A stretch of DNA of 64,000 nucleotides from Ampullaceana balthica (GCA_944989445.1 CALYLW010001406.1:1-64000), one strand, 5' to 3'. Positions 14,136-25,976 are shown, counted from the stretch's first letter. The notes: generated by a model from the sequence alone, not told the origin. A program made the numbers and translations.

Positions 14136-15270
14136 CAAAAGCATTTGACAAAGTTCACCACCTTAGTTTACTTAAAAAACTTAACTACTTTGGAATCTCA
14201 GGTTCCTTACATCACTGGATCCAAGACTTCCTTTTGGGCAGGGAGCAAACTGTAATAATTAATGGATCTAAATCTGCACCAATAAAGGTTAACTCAGGAG
14301 TTCCACAAGGAACTGTGCTAGGTCCCATACTCTTTTTAATTTATATAAATGATTTACCCAACAACATCTCAACAGGTACAAAAGTTAGGTTATTTGCTGA
14401 TGATTGTATAATCTATAGAACAATTAAATCAGAACAAGATAGCAAAATTTTACAAAAAGACTTAGATGAATTGATAAAATGGGAAACTAACTGGAGTATG
14501 TCTTTCCACCCAGAAAAGTGTCAACAGTTAAGAGTAACAAAGAAAAAGAAACAAATAAATTCAAAATATTACATTCATGGAAAAGAACTGACCCAAACTA
14601 AAGATGCAAAATACTTAGGAGTCTTAATAAACGAGAAACTATCATGGAATCCCCATGTCAATGAAGTTATTAAAAAATCAAACAAATCCTTAGGCTTTAT
14701 AAAAAGAAACTTTAACAAATGTAATAGAGATATAAAACTAAAATGCTACCTCACTTTGGTGAGACCTGTACTAGAATATGCATCTTCTGTATGGGACCCA
14801 TCCACCAAAGAAAACATTGATAAACTAGAACAAATCCAAAAAAGAGCTGCCATATTCATTACTGGAGAATATTCAAAACTGACAAGAATAACACCATTAG
14901 TTAAATCATTAAACCTTGAAACACTAGAAGATAGAAGAACCAAGAGCAAAGTAGTAATCATACATAAAGCAAGTAATTCTAATTTAGAAATACAAAACAA
15001 AGATAACTTAATACAACCCTCAGATAGACGTAAGGATAAAAACACCTTTCTTATTCCGTATGCAAGAACAAACACATACAAGTTTTCCTTCTTCCCGTCC
15101 GTAATTCGGGCGTGGAATGGGTTGCCTGAAGAATCCAGGAAAACCAACACTTTATCAACATTTAAATCTCTAATAAAAATGTAGGACTAAACACAAACCA
15201 TAGATAAGCGTAGGACGCAATAATCTTCTGTATAGAAGGAGCGTCTGTAAACAGATAAGATAAGATAAAA
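14136..15270 (+). mobile_element. LINE A copy 1, 5'-truncated non-LTR retrotransposon
   Basis: A Jockey/CR1-like LINE cut at its 5' end inside the reverse transcriptase and complete at the 3' end. The 3' end carries GCAATAATCTTCTGTATAG, GAAGGAGCGTCTGTA and a short ATAAG repeat tail near 15255-15268. Five other copies in the window share this end (40941-43043, 59850-60665, 17040-17161, 45965-46112, 47040-47287). The clade is inferred from the protein, not computed. Confidence 0.93.
14137..15184 (+). CDS. LINE A reverse transcriptase, C-terminal part
   Basis: An open frame of about 349 codons that begins at the truncation point, so its upstream end has no true start codon. It enters the RT domain at KAFDKVHH (the first catalytic aspartate motif) and continues through GVPQGTVLGPILFLIYIND and the catalytic FADD box (about 14391-14405), then the thumb region with [17 protein letters not shown]. 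It ends in the [13 protein letters not shown] signature typical of Jockey/CR1-type elements. There is no endonuclease domain and no ORF1. It would copy LINE RNA at a nicked target, but this copy lacks the endonuclease and cannot act alone. It is almost identical in protein to the copies at 41051-42510 and 60175-60657, so the family was active fairly recently. Confidence 0.93.
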
Positions 15271-16416
15271 ATGGAAATCTTTATTTTTCATAAATTTTAA
15301 TGATCAATGCAGATGATAGTAATGGATAGTGGCATTAGGTTTGTGTCAAATATTTGGTAGGGGCAATGATATACGAGATGAAGATCAGTGGCGGATTTAG
15401 GTTTCTCTGCGTGGGGGGGCCAGGAGAATTTCAGGGGGCGCGGCAAAATATTTTTTTATTCATTCACTTAGTATAAATATTTCTAGGTCCTGAAATAAAA
15501 TTCATTTGTCTAAATTGCTGGCTCTGCAATGAAGATTAGAAATTTGATATGAGATTCACTCTTATTGCTATATTTTATGTTGAAAAAAAAATTCTGCTCA
15601 CTTTAAATGTGAGATTTACCAAGTTTTCATCTTAAGAGACTACTGCAGTCTCAAATATGAAATCTAAGGTGTGTTGTTTATGTTACATACATTTTCAGAG
15701 TTGCCCTGTGGCAACTTGCTAGACAAAAAGAAACATCTAGTCTTAAGTAGACATGGTTAATCAATTGAATTTATGAAAATGGTAGTTAATTTGGGAGCTG
15801 TTATATGTGACAAAATCTAAATATCTCATAATGCTTTGTGTTCACTTTCAATTGCTGAATATCCTAGCAGACTTTAACATAGAAAACTCAGCATAATAAG
15901 TTTATAGTCTTTGGGCTAAATAAAAAATCTAAAAAGTTTTGATAATGAGGTAGAATTTGATTAAATTTTTATAGGACTCCAATAGTTTGTTGTACTATCT
16001 GCAAGATGACTCATCAGTTTGTTCAGCTTTCCATAAATAGCAGTGACAGCAACTCAAACAAATAATGTAACTAAGTGTTAAATAATAAATGCTGCGTTGA
16101 TCATTCAAAGTAAATTATTTAATATTCTTTTTGTTTACCTCAAACCATTGCAATGAATCTCTTCAATATACAAACAATTGCTTTATATTCAGGAGAGTAA
16201 TAGGTCACAAATGCAAACAAAATGTAATGTATTTTAAAAAAATGTTAATCCTTATAGAATAAAAGGCAATGTTCTGTCCGGTAATCGATAGCCATTGGTC
16301 CCTCAAACACATATGACTCCTACAGCCAATCATATTGAACACGTTTACGCGGACGTTCAAAACTAGTTATTTTTGGTGCAGTATTTCTTCCAAGACTTTA
16401 TTTTGAGTTATGCGCG

Positions 16417-16461
16417 TTGGGATTTATAGTCAAAAGCCCTGTTTTTACGAGTTATTTATTT
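16417..16461 (+). repeat. Relic of the end of the 31.8-39.0 kb array unit
   Basis: GGGATTTATAGTCAAAA followed by TGTTTTTACGAGTTATTT matches the last about 45 bases of each large-array unit (GGGATTTATAGTCAAAAAC, TTTTTACGGGTTTG). It is a diverged fragment inside hAT-1 and shows that the unit also exists away from the array. Confidence 0.6.
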
Positions 16462-17039
16462 TAACTATAATGAATAGTATTTTTGACATGATGCACATGT
16501 AATGCCGGTGGAGACGGCGTTGGAGGGGAGTTACAACATGCCACCGAACGGTGGCGGAACGTCCTTGGACAGGCTTTGTTGCTCGTAATTAATAAAAGGC
16601 CTAAGCAATTAAAGAAATCATTTATCATATACATATTTTATGCATATATCTATATAGGATAAAAAGATGACAGTAAATTATGAACTTAGTTACAGAGATA
16701 ACAACTTATTTTTACTAATACAATTTTAAGAGCTACTGTTTTTAGTTCTTGTAATAGTTTTCTATATGAAAGAATGAAATGATTATTTTAGCTGGCAAAA
16801 TAGTTCAGTTTAAAACAAGGTAATCTGATGTTACTAATAATGAAAAACACAGAGACTTTGGTGGAGCGGATTGGTCAGGATTAGTAACACACACACAAAG
16901 AGTGCTAATAATATTATACTTATAAATAAACTAAACAATTTACTTCAGAATTAAAAAAAAATTCATCACTGGAAGTTTGAGCATCAAACTTTGGGGAAAT
17001 CAATGAACTTTACACAAACAAATATTGTTTTTTCCATAA

Positions 17040-17161
17040 ATAAACATTTAAAACTCTAATAAGAAAGCAGGACTAAACACAAACCATGGATAAGCATAAG
17101 CCGCAATATTCTTCTGTGTAGAAGGAGCATCTGTAACAGATAAGATAAGATAAGATAAGAT
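17040..17161 (+). mobile_element. LINE A 3'-end fragment
   Basis: It matches the LINE A 3' end: ACATTTAAAACTCTAATAAG, CAGGACTAAACACAAACCAT, then ATTCTTCTGTGTAGAAGGAG and four to five ATAAG units. It is nested in hAT-1 downstream of the transposase relic. It is severely 5'-truncated and non-coding. Confidence 0.9.
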
Positions 17162-17214
17162 CGAGCCCTGAGCCCTATATAAATTGCTTTCTACGTGATT
17201 TCATTGAAGCAAAA

Positions 17215-18935
17215 CGATTTATCGTTGATTCAAAGTCAACGTTCTCAGCTAGATCATGTTCAATTGAAATTTATGCCAATCCAGACAGACATTCGTTTGT
17301 CATTGTTGAGCGCAAATAATTTTTGATGAGTTTCAATCTACTGAAATTTCTTTCAGTAATAGCAGTTCTAACAGGAAGAGTCAAATAAATTTTATAGAGT
17401 ATTGACAAATTCGGGAGACTTGATGCCATTTGTTTTTCAGTCAAGAATGGCTGAACCTTTTTAAGTTGTAGTTCACTATAGATAATAATGGTTGTGTTAA
17501 TGCATACAAATATTTGAAGGTATCATATTTCCTGATTGCTTCTTCAAGGTTAATGTCGTGTTTGTAAATTTTGCATAAACTTCGAAAAGAATATTTATTT
17601 AATTTTCTTCCGACATTTGTGATGGATCAATACAATAGAAAATAAGTAACTGTGCCCCAAAAGTCATTAAATCGATCATCTATTTGTATTACAAGTGTAT
17701 CCATGATAGTGAAGTACGTTTCAGATTTAAAGCGTGTGGTTGGATCATCAGCCATTTTATCTCTGCTAAGTTCGCCTGCCATGCATTTCTTTTTTGCAAT
17801 TCACTTTTCTTTAAATTCTGTTTTAACATCTAGTTTTGAACCATTTTCGTTAATAAATGATTTGACATTACATTCAGAATTTCAAAAGCTTCATCGCTTC
17901 TCATTTCAACAAACTTATTTCTTCCAAAATCGATCAATTGTTTTGCAAAGGCGTTGAAAGTAGTTTGATAGCACGAAGATAACTTTTGTACAAATAGCAT
18001 CAGAAAAACAAAAGAATATTTTGTTATTAAAACAGATAGTCCCATAGCTTCTGCCCTGACACTCCCTTTATATTCTGTTGATTCCTCTGTATGAAGTGTG
18101 GCTAGAATAGCAGAGAATGATCCAACAACTGCATGCTTACGACTTGCACATCTTGTATCAGAAAGTCGTTTCAGAGTATCTAGGCTACTGTTGATTCATA
18201 TTGAGATTTCTGGTGTTCTTTAAAAGTATGTAGCCGTGGTAAACTAAACGTAAGGAATGCATACAACTTTAAATCTGTGCCAAAAAACAACTGTACATCA
18301 CTGTTTACAGACTTTGCTTCGATAGTAACCAAATTCAAAACATGGGCACACCAATTGGGTGAAAGTTTCTTTATCTGAGTTTGAAGGCCACTCTTAATTC
18401 CAGAGTATGCCTGTCCTCGACAGAGTGTGAAATCAATGTTTCACTTTTGTAGTTCCGTTAAAATCTTCTCAGCAAATGCGGCAACATTTTTTATTTTTTA
18501 TTAATTTTTTTAACTCCCATAAACGGTGGTCGTAGGGGGTCCTAATGTTTCCATTAGAGCCTACTAGGGAGGTGCTTGGTAGACTTTGGGGGGCGCCTCA
18601 TCTCCCTTCCAGGTAGGTGGAGGACTTTCTTAGCGTTAGTCATTCCATTTTTATTGTGGCTTTAACGTGGGCTAGATCCCACGCCCCTCAGCTTGTGAGG
18701 CGAGCGCACTATTCGCTATCCATCCGCTGTTTACCAAAGTATAAAATCCAATAAATCTTTCCACAACATGTCCTGATTTTAAAGTTAGCGTAAAGAAACT
18801 GACATCTGATCAATTCTAGATATATCAATGGTTGAATCAATAATTAAAGAAAAGAATTATGCAGACTTAACTTCATTATCAATTGTCGCCGATAATTCAG
18901 ATGCGAGTGATTGATTTAAACCAGATATTACAGTT
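17215..18935 (-). pseudogene. hAT transposase relic (DUF4371 / ZMYM1-like type)
   Basis: Minus-strand protein pieces are readable across several stops and frameshifts. N-terminal to C-terminal they are FSLIIDSTIDISRIDQMSVS (catalytic-domain start, about 18780-18850), ERFIGFYTLV, FAEKILTELQK, CRGQAYSGIKSGLQTQIKKL and NWCAHVLNLV (about 18330-18430). A helical middle follows (17830-18045), and then the C-terminal dimerisation segment LTLPVRTAITERNFSRLKLI with NYLRSTMTNECLSGLA (about 17270-17400). This order matches hAT transposases with a DUF4371 domain followed by the hAT C-terminal dimer region. A SINE splits the gene between GFYTLV and FAEKIL. It is certainly inactive. The family assignment comes from motif recall, not from a search. 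Confidence 0.85.
18488..18735 (-). mobile_element. tRNA-derived SINE, second family
   Basis: Read on the minus strand it starts with a tRNA-like head, GGATAGCGAATAGTGCGC (A-box-like) and GTGGGATCTAGCCCACG (B-box-like), followed by an unrelated body and an A-rich end next to 18488. It interrupts the hAT-1 transposase reading, so it inserted after hAT-1. Target duplications are not clear. Confidence 0.6.
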
Positions 18936-19138
18936 TCGTCATTTTAAATACGATATTTAGCAAGCAGTTTGGTGTTGATTAGACGTTTCGTCTTTAGCAA
19001 TCTTTTTTTCTGCTCTTGTGGCACCTTTTTAGTGTTAATCGAGGGCGTCTTTAGGGGGCGCCATTTCAGACCAAACAGGGGCGTGGGGGGGCAAGCCGCC
19101 CCCCCTGCCCTATAGCTAAATCCGCCACTGATGAAGAT

Positions 19139-20347
19139 GCCAAAAATGTTAGAGTGTACCAATGTGAATTTAAACAATGAAACAACTTCACAGACTTGAT
19201 TACAAAGAGGCCTACAATTCAATAATCAGTATATTATCCACATGCATCTGACCACAAGATTGATAGCATCAAACATTTGAAGTAACATTATTAGCGTCCA
19301 TGGAATGCTTTATATTTATTTTGTGTTTAACCATTTCTCTGATTCCATTTTAAACTGTATGAATGTATGTGAGCTTAATTCATGCGGTAGTAGACTCATT
19401 AGAGATCACTAAGTCTAATTAAGATGTTTACACCTCCAATAAATCTTATATCAAAAGTTTAGTTAAGCCCCCCCCTCCTTTTTTTTTACAATACAACAGA
19501 ATTATTCCGCCGTTGAGTACAGGAAGGCATCTTTATTTTAGTACACTAGCCTGATGATCCTTAATAATGTCTGTTATCTTAATATTGAATTTTTCATTTA
19601 TACATACAGTTTCACATAATGATTATTATTGTTTCTTCTTTTAAAATATTTAAATTTGTCTTAAATGTTCCTTTGTCGTTACATTCTCTCAAAGAATTGA
19701 AATACTATTTCATAACTTTGTCACAGTTCTTCTAAAGAGCGCGCTTCGCGGGACTTCTTTCTGTGTCCATCCACACTTGGAAATAAATACGTGTTTGGAA
19801 ATAATTTTTTCAAACTCCAATTACCCTGTGACGTAATACAGCCTTATGTCAATGAAATTATTCTGCGTTTTCAGTGCTGGTATCTATACGGCCGTATGTC
19901 AATAAAAGTACTGTATGCAGTGTTTTGTTCGATCAACTGCAGGAATCGCTGATATGATTTGGTCAGATTTCAGTGTTTTGAACATTCTGGAGTCTCTTTG
20001 GTATAAGGTTTTACGACAATCCCCAACTGTTGCACTAATCAACTCTCTATTGTATGAAAGAGACTGCCATGGCATTTGAAGTTTTATCGTTCACGTGAGG
20101 ATGCAGATGACACATGGCATGTAGATGACAGAAAGAAGCTCTGACCACAGAACTACTTTAGACACCCATTGTGAGTTTACTGTCGATTTAGAAGCCATGG
20201 CCTTAAATCGTGTTGGGCCGTGGGAAATAAGAACGACAGTTTTTCAAAAGATACAATGTATAATCTCAGGGCCTGTGTTTCTACAGAATTATGCTAAAAT
20301 AACAAGTAAGAATCTTCTACCTAACAGTGCTACAGGTAACGAATGTT
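19139..20347. other. Intergenic DNA without recognised features
   Basis: AT-rich sequence. No supported gene, tandem repeat or paired element ends were seen. Confidence 0.5.
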
Positions 20348-20355
20348 ATGGTACA

Positions 20356-21089
20356 CAGAGGCGTCACTGGGGGGTTGAGGTGGTGCCGACCACACAGGGT
20401 GACACCATCACAAGGTGTGACACCATCACAAGGTGTGACACCATCACAAGGTGGGACACCATCAATAGGTGTGACACCATCACAAGGTGTGACACCATCA
20501 CAAGGTGTGACACCATCACAAGGTGTGACACCATCACAAGGTGTGACATCATCACAAGGTGTGACACCATTACAAGGTGTGACACCATCACAAGGTGTGA
20601 CACCATCACAAGGTGTGACATCATCACAAGGTGTGACACCATCACAAGGTGTGACACCATCACAAGGTGTGACACCATCACAAGGTGTGACATCATCACA
20701 AGGTGTGACACCATCACAAGGTGTGACACCATCACAAGGTGTGACACCATCACAAGGTGTGAAACCATCACAAGGTGTGACACCATCACAAGGTGTGACA
20801 CCATCACAAGGTGTGACACCATCACAAGGTGTGACACCATCACAAGGTGTGACACCATCACAAGGTGTGACACCATCACAAGGTGTGACACCAAATTGTA
20901 AAATTCTGGATGTTCCCGTTTTTTTTTCGGCACTGGCAGATTCGGGGGTGGGGGAGGTCTATGGGGTGAGCCGTGAGGGGGGTGATATCACGAGCTACCG
21001 CACTCGGGGGAGGTCTATGGGGTGAGCCGTGAAGGGGGTGATATCACGAGCCACTGCACCGGAGAACACCTAACCTAGTGACGCGTCTG
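20356..21089 (+). mobile_element. Non-autonomous hAT-like MITE with expanded core
   Basis: Ends are CAGAGGCGTCACT (20356) and the near-complement AGTGACGCGTCTG (ending 21089). Flanks ATGGTACA and ATGCTACA form an 8-bp duplication with one mismatch. The core word GTGACACCATCACAAGG has expanded into an 18-bp array. A relative at 23132-25257 has the same start, core and CACCAAA(A)TTGTAAAATTCTG-type right half, but only one or two core units. Confidence 0.85.
20398..20893 (+). repeat. 18-bp tandem repeat, about 28 copies
   Basis: The unit is GTGTGACACCATCACAAG with few changes (CATCATC for CACCATC in some, one AAACC). Because 18 is a multiple of 3 and the unit lacks stops in several frames, long open frames appear on both strands (CDTITR, GVTPSQ and MVSHLV repeats). 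These are by-products, not proteins. Confidence 0.98.
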
Positions 21090-21125
21090 ATGCTACACAA
21101 TATAAATTATTCCATTGTGAAGCCT

Positions 21126-21235
21126 GGTCAAGAATTAATCAGCTGTGCATGTGTGTCTTGTCAGTGACATCATCAGGGGGTGCGGTGGGGGGGGGCCACC
21201 CTGGCTGACACCATCAAGAGGGGGGGGGTGACACA
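21126..21235 (+). mobile_element. Fragment of the same MITE family
   Basis: CAGTGACATCATCAGGGGG, a G-run, CTGACACCATCAAGAGG and GTGACACAAAATCTGAAATT follow the left half of the 20356 MITE. No right end is seen. Nearby sequence at 21440-21590 resembles 23440-23590 (GGCTGGACATGAAAGAG), so other repeat debris surrounds it. Confidence 0.5.
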
Positions 21236-21790
21236 AAATCTGAAATTTTACTGTGTACGATTTTATGTCGAAAAAAGAAACGATAAATTTATTTCACCTA
21301 GAAAAAAAATTACGAAATACAATGAAATACGTTAAACGCGAAAACTTATTTTTTTAAAATATCAGTTAACATGCAATAATAAATTCCAACAAACTACAAT
21401 ACAACAAAAAGGGGGGGGAGAAAAGAAACAGTCGCACCGGAGAGAGAATTAAAAAGGCTGGACATGAAAGAGGCGGTGTCTTTTAATTTAAATGAAATAA
21501 AGTCAACTGGGCTTTGATATACCGACACCATGGTGAGACGAACCCCACATCACTACTCCCTCGACCAAAATGTGTGGGGGGGGGGTATCAGATTTTTCTC
21601 CAAAAAAAGCAAAATATGGGTTTTATTTGTTGTTTTTTAAAAGGAAAATTATGAAATAAATGTCTTTGATTTATTATTTTTGTTTTATTTATATTTATAA
21701 GAGGCGTACAAACATGCATTTCTATGTTAATATAATGTACTCTAAGAAACTTAATTTTCTTGAGTATAGGTACTATTTTGTAAAATCCTT

Positions 21791-21985
21791 TAACAGTCCC
21801 TGAGTCCACCCAGCTCCGAATGGACACCTAACAATTGTTAGGGAAATAAAGGCGGCTGGGTAATTCGTGGATTCCCTATAGCCGTGGCCTGTGAACGCAT
21901 CACTTGCCAAGAGACCGGCATGGTCTGTGGACGCATTAATCTTCTGTATAGAAGGAGCGTCTGTATAGATAAAACAAGACAACAC
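21791..21985 (+). mobile_element. SINE1 copy, 5'-truncated, with LINE A-type tail
   Basis: The head is missing. The body has GAGTCCACCCAGCTCCGAAT, GGCGGCTGGGTAATTCGTGG and GCCGTGGCCTGTGAACGC, as at 49340-49684 and 62112-62397 in complement. The 3' end ATTAATCTTCTGTATAGAAG, GAGCGTCTGTATAGATAA is the LINE A 3' end, which suggests it was mobilised by LINE A machinery. Confidence 0.85.
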
Positions 21986-22657
21986 GAAATTATTTTCACA
22001 CAAAAACATTTCAGTCTTGTCGATTTCGTATGAAACGATTTTCACTGATGATAGATCGCTTGATGCGTACGTTAGGCAGCTTAGTAAAGTTGATTTTGAA
22101 CGATGCTGGTCAGAACCGCAATTGCAGCGACGAATTTTTAACGTTGAAAAATGTCTGGTCTGGTCTGACCAATTTATAGCATGTTATTGAAGATATAATC
22201 TGTTATGTTAAAATATTTTGTCTACAATTCATAATTCCAAATTCTTGCAGCAGTGAAAGTAAGCAAGTAAATCCTTTATTTAATTTTTTTTAAAGAGGGA
22301 AAGATATTCAGAATTTACTCGATTTATTTTTGTGTCAAAATGATACCTTTTCCGGATTAAATAATTATTTTATAATGATTGACTTTAATTTTGAAATTTA
22401 CAAAAGTAAAGCCAACTACACTTAAATTTCGGACATCTTCAAAAGTTAGACGAAATTTAAAAAAAAATTAATAAATGTTCTTTAAGTATGACAGACAAGA
22501 CTTAAACTTTAAAAAAAAATGCCTTTCAATTAATTAATAAACTTTTTTTTTAGTTCAAGGCTTGTCTGACATATTTTGGGAACATTTTCCTTCTTTAAAT
22601 TGTTGTCACATGTCATTCAAGAGCGCACGATAAAAGAGAGACGACAAATGGGCGCAA

Positions 22658-22934
22658 TGGGCGTCGCTATGAATTTTTCCAGGGGGGGGGGACAAAAAAA
22701 TCCCACTTTTTTTAAATTTTAACTGGCAATGCCATACAGGTACAATTTTCAATTAAATTCAAGTTCAGTATAAAATAAGGGTTGAAAAAAGCCTTAGAAA
22801 TTAAAAAGACTTACAAATTAGTGCTGTAATAGTTAAAATACAACATGTATTAATGCATTTAATAAATTAATTTTTTTTTCTCAAATGTGGGGGGGGGGCA
22901 AATGCCCCCCTTGCCCCCCCTTCCCTACGCCCAT
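22658..22934. mobile_element. MITE with G-rich inverted ends
   Basis: The left end TGGGCGTCGC and right end TACGCCCAT are inverted, with long G and C runs just inside. Flanks GGGCGCAA and GGGTGCAA form an imperfect 8-bp duplication. There is no coding content. Confidence 0.6.
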
Positions 22935-23194
22935 GGGTGCAAACATTAGAGCGCTATACCTTGTCGGTAGTCCATCTTGAAACATTAGCATCTATTAAAA
23001 CAATCGACTCCAATCTTCATCTACGCTCTTTTGTTGTGTGCTATATTACGGGTCACCGTCACGAAATTAATTAGTAAGTTACACTAAGACAACAATTAAA
23101 AGAAGAAAAATTACAAACTGCGTCGCGTTTACAGTGGCATCACTAGGGGGGTGCGAGGGGTGCAGACCGCACCGGGTGACACCATCACAAGGGG

Positions 23195-25126
23195 CAGGGC
23201 CGGCTTTAGGCATAGGCAAACTAGGCGGCCGCCTAGGGCCTCTGATTAGTGGGGGCCTCGCACAGGACTCTAGGAAAAAAAATATATACAGTCTGACCTA
23301 TCTAAGTTGAAATCAAAGGGACCCGAAAAACAAAATCGACTTACTTAGTTTTCGAGTTAGAGAAAATGGCGTAATATGCGCAAATTAATCAAGGACCATG
23401 TTGATATTGAGAAGGGGGGATGGGGACAGCCTTGCCGGCTAGAAGGCTGGACATGAAAGAGATACGGCGTCTGATGTTTCATATGAAAGGAACCCAACTT
23501 GCTTTGAAATATTGGCACAAGCCCGTGAAAGGAGACAACTTCCCTTCCCTTCCCCACTTTACTCCCTCCACAGTGGGATGGGGGAAGTAAGATTACTCTT
23601 TTTTTTTAAAGATACCTTTTGCAGTCTATTTGTGAGTTTTTTTAGATTTATATCATAACAGCGCTTCAACACAGAAAGGTCATTAGCGCCATACAACGGT
23701 AATGATTCACTTGGTGTGGATGGAGTTTAACGTCATGCCAATGAAGATTAATATTTATTGTTTGTTTTATTGATGTCAAATCTTCTCTTAGGCTGCGCTA
23801 ATGATGATTTAATTTCTAAAAGGTAAGATTTCTTTCTAAAACTACAATTTTGTTAATAACTTCTAGCACAACGGGGAATGTAAAAAGAAAATTTATTATC
23901 GCCCATATCATCCTTTTCCTCTTTATACATCTGTCCATTCTCGTCTGTCCCTTCCATCAATAAGAATAAGAGTCTGTCTGAGGATGAACTCCTGGCGTAT
24001 TCAACGTCTTTAGAGTCACCCCAAGTCCCTCATGTTCTGTCCATCTCCTTCTTATACTTTCCTCTGATCTCATTACTGATATTAAACATCATGGGTCAAT
24101 ATTTTAGTAATATTTTAATAGTTATTTTGACAGGGAGATTTGATCTGTCAAAATTGGACAGATTCGTCGTTAACCTATCATAGGTTACGACAATAACTTT
24201 GTCCATTTCCGACGAATATTAATAATTTATGTTTGAAAATGTTTTTAATTGACTGCTGGATAATAATTAACAGTGTTTAATGTTATAATTTGCGATTAAC
24301 GAGTTCCAAAACAAGGAATGAAATGTTCGCCTTTTTTATTTACGATTATTTATTTACATGTAAATTTTTCGACTAAAATTTGTCTAGTTCACCTTCCCTC
24401 ACCAATTTTTATTTACATACACATAATTTTATTCTCTATCCAATGAAGTGATGCAACTCTATAATAGAGTTTATTAAACTTTTAATTTTTCCAGACTACT
24501 GGAACACCCTTGTTGCTTCCTTCCCTCTGGTGAAAATGTCGAAACGCAGGAAATTGAAAATATTTTCCAGCTTTGTTCCAGATACTGTTTCGTCTTCTCT
24601 TGATGCTTTACGTTTTATTTATGATCATGGTTTGAATTCTGCTGTTCCAAATGTCGCTATAGCCCTTCGAATAGCATTGACTATTCCGATTACTGTTGCA
24701 TCGGGGGAAAGAAGTTTTTCCAAGTTGAAATTAATTTAAAAAAACTATTTGAGAACGACCATGACGCAAGAACGCCTGAACAGTCTGGCAATGATATCTA
24801 TCGCACGAGATATCGTCCAGTCTCTGGATTACAGTCTGGCAATGATATCTATCGCACGAGATATCGTCCAGTCTCTGGATTATTCACAATTTATTGTGGA
24901 CTTTGCTGCCATCAAACACGAAAAGTTGATTTTTGTTGAAGGTTTATGACATCTGCACGTCTATGGTTGTATAAATTTCAGTTATTTGTTGATTTAGATA
25001 TAAATACAGGTAGTTTTTAATAATTAGTGTAATTTTATTCTTTCCGTATGTATTTTTTTTCCTATTACATTTGGGGCCACCAAATTCACTTCGCCTAGGA
25101 CCTCCGATTCCCTAAAGCCGGCCCTG
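23195..25126 (+). mobile_element. hAT-2 DNA transposon inserted in a MITE
   Basis: Perfect 15-bp inverted ends CAGGGCCGGCTTTAG (23195) and CTAAAGCCGGCCCTG (ending 25126), with CAAGGGG on both sides (7 bp visible). The interior is internally deleted: only the transposase C-terminus is recognisable near the right end. It also contains a piece at about 23280-23370 (GACCTATCTAAGTTGAAATC) that resembles the ends of Tc1/pogo-like elements. Confidence 0.88.
24484..24948 (+). pseudogene. hAT transposase C-terminal relic with internal duplication
   Basis: Readable pieces are a lead-in ending near 24530, then RIALTIPITVASGERSFSKL followed by KLI. A stop codon sits where the family has a lysine or arginine, and NYLRTTMTQERLNSLAM follows in the same frame with ISIARDIVQSLDYS. 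This is the hAT C-terminal dimerisation region (compare ITERNFSRLKLI in hAT-1). The segment SLAMISIARDIVQSLDY is encoded twice in direct tandem (about 24781-24885), a 54-bp in-frame duplication. With its premature stop and no catalytic domain it cannot be an active transposase. Confidence 0.85.
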
Positions 25127-25257
25127 CAAGGGGTGACACCAAAATGTAAAATTCTGTATGTTCCCAATATTTGGCACTGGTAACTATATGGGTTAAGTCG
25201 TGAGGGGTGCAACCATGAGCTACCGCCCCGGTGACAACAACCCTAGTGACGCCTCTG

Positions 25258-25616
25258 TGTCTTGTTAATGGTGTTAAGATCTCATTAAGGAGATTGCTGA
25301 TCTTGATGGTTCCCGATGCATATAATAAATATAAACTGTCCTTCAAGTAGCAGGTGTACTCGCCTTACATCATTTATTAAAAGAACTAGCATTCCTATAT
25401 ACTTCAAATGATACATGCACCTTTAATATTTTTACAAATAAATACTAATTCCAATAGGCTGCTCTAACGATATGTTCCACTATTTCATCTTAAGCCATTA
25501 TTATGGTAATGCAAAAAAAATAATTATGTAATGCGTCAAAATAAAATTCATACATGTTTCAATGTTACTATTAAATTTCAGAATTTTAAAAATAAAAATA
25601 CATTAGTATTACTATG
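25258..25616. other. AT-rich spacer
   Basis: No gene or element is recognised between the MITE end and the first 45-bp minisatellite unit. Confidence 0.4.
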
Positions 25617-25653
25617 AACAGGTCTAATAGTATAGTATGTATTTTATAGGTTA

Positions 25654-25896
25654 GGGGCCGTCCATAAAGTATGTCACGCTCCAGAGGGGGGGGGGTGTAA
25701 GAAAGTGTGACAGTTTGTGACATGTTTGAAGTCACGGTATTTTATATTAAATTTTAATTATTTTGTTAATAAAAAACATTTGTGTTCGAAAGTGTGACGT
25801 ACTTTAGGGGGGGGGTCCGAGATTTGTGACGGTTTGTGACAGGGGGTGGGGGAAGTTAAAAATGGTCAAAAATAGCGTGACGTACTTTATGGACAG
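25654..25896. mobile_element. MITE with GTCCATAAAGT ends
   Basis: The left end GGGGCCGTCCATAAAGTATG and right end CGTGACGTACTTTATGGACA are inverted. Interior G-runs and TTTGTGAC repeats match the style of the larger MITE at 45422-45840. It sits inside the 45-bp minisatellite. Superfamily not assigned. Confidence 0.75.
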
Positions 25897-25976
25897 GTCT
25901 ATAAGTCTAATATGTATTTTATAGGTTATAAGAATTAACAGGTCTAATAGTCTAATATGTATTTTATAGGTTACTA

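Larger units (their letters stand above)
15386..19130 (-). mobile_element. hAT-1 DNA transposon with perfect 8-bp target duplication
   Basis: Ends are perfect 15-bp inverted repeats, CAGTGGCGGATTTAG at 15386 and its complement ending at 19130. They are flanked by identical 8-bp duplications ATGAAGAT (15378-15385 and 19131-19138), the hallmark of hAT insertion. Subterminal tracts are G-rich. The interior holds a broken hAT transposase on the minus strand, a LINE A tail (17040-17161) and a tRNA-derived SINE (18488-18735), both inserted later. Confidence 0.95.
23132..25257 (+). mobile_element. MITE of the 20356 family, split by hAT-2
   Basis: The left part (23132-23194) starts CAGTGGCATCACTAGG and holds GGGTGACACCATCACAAGG. 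The right part (25127-25257) resumes with CAAGGGGTGACACCAAAATG and ends CCTAGTGACGCCTCTG. Removing the 1.9-kb insert and one copy of CAAGGGG restores a continuous small element. The unexpanded core here shows the ancestral state of the 28-copy core at 20398-20893. Confidence 0.8.

Noticed and set aside
14746..15150. Antisense ORFs to LINE A (also 41073-41477 and 59934-60269)
   Set aside because: Shadow frames opposite the reverse transcriptase, without domain likeness.
20125..20933. Three overlapping repetitive ORFs (258, 232 and 189 codons) on both strands
   Set aside because: All come from the stop-free 18-bp repeat in a MITE. Mutual overlap and perfect repeat translation argue against any of them being real.
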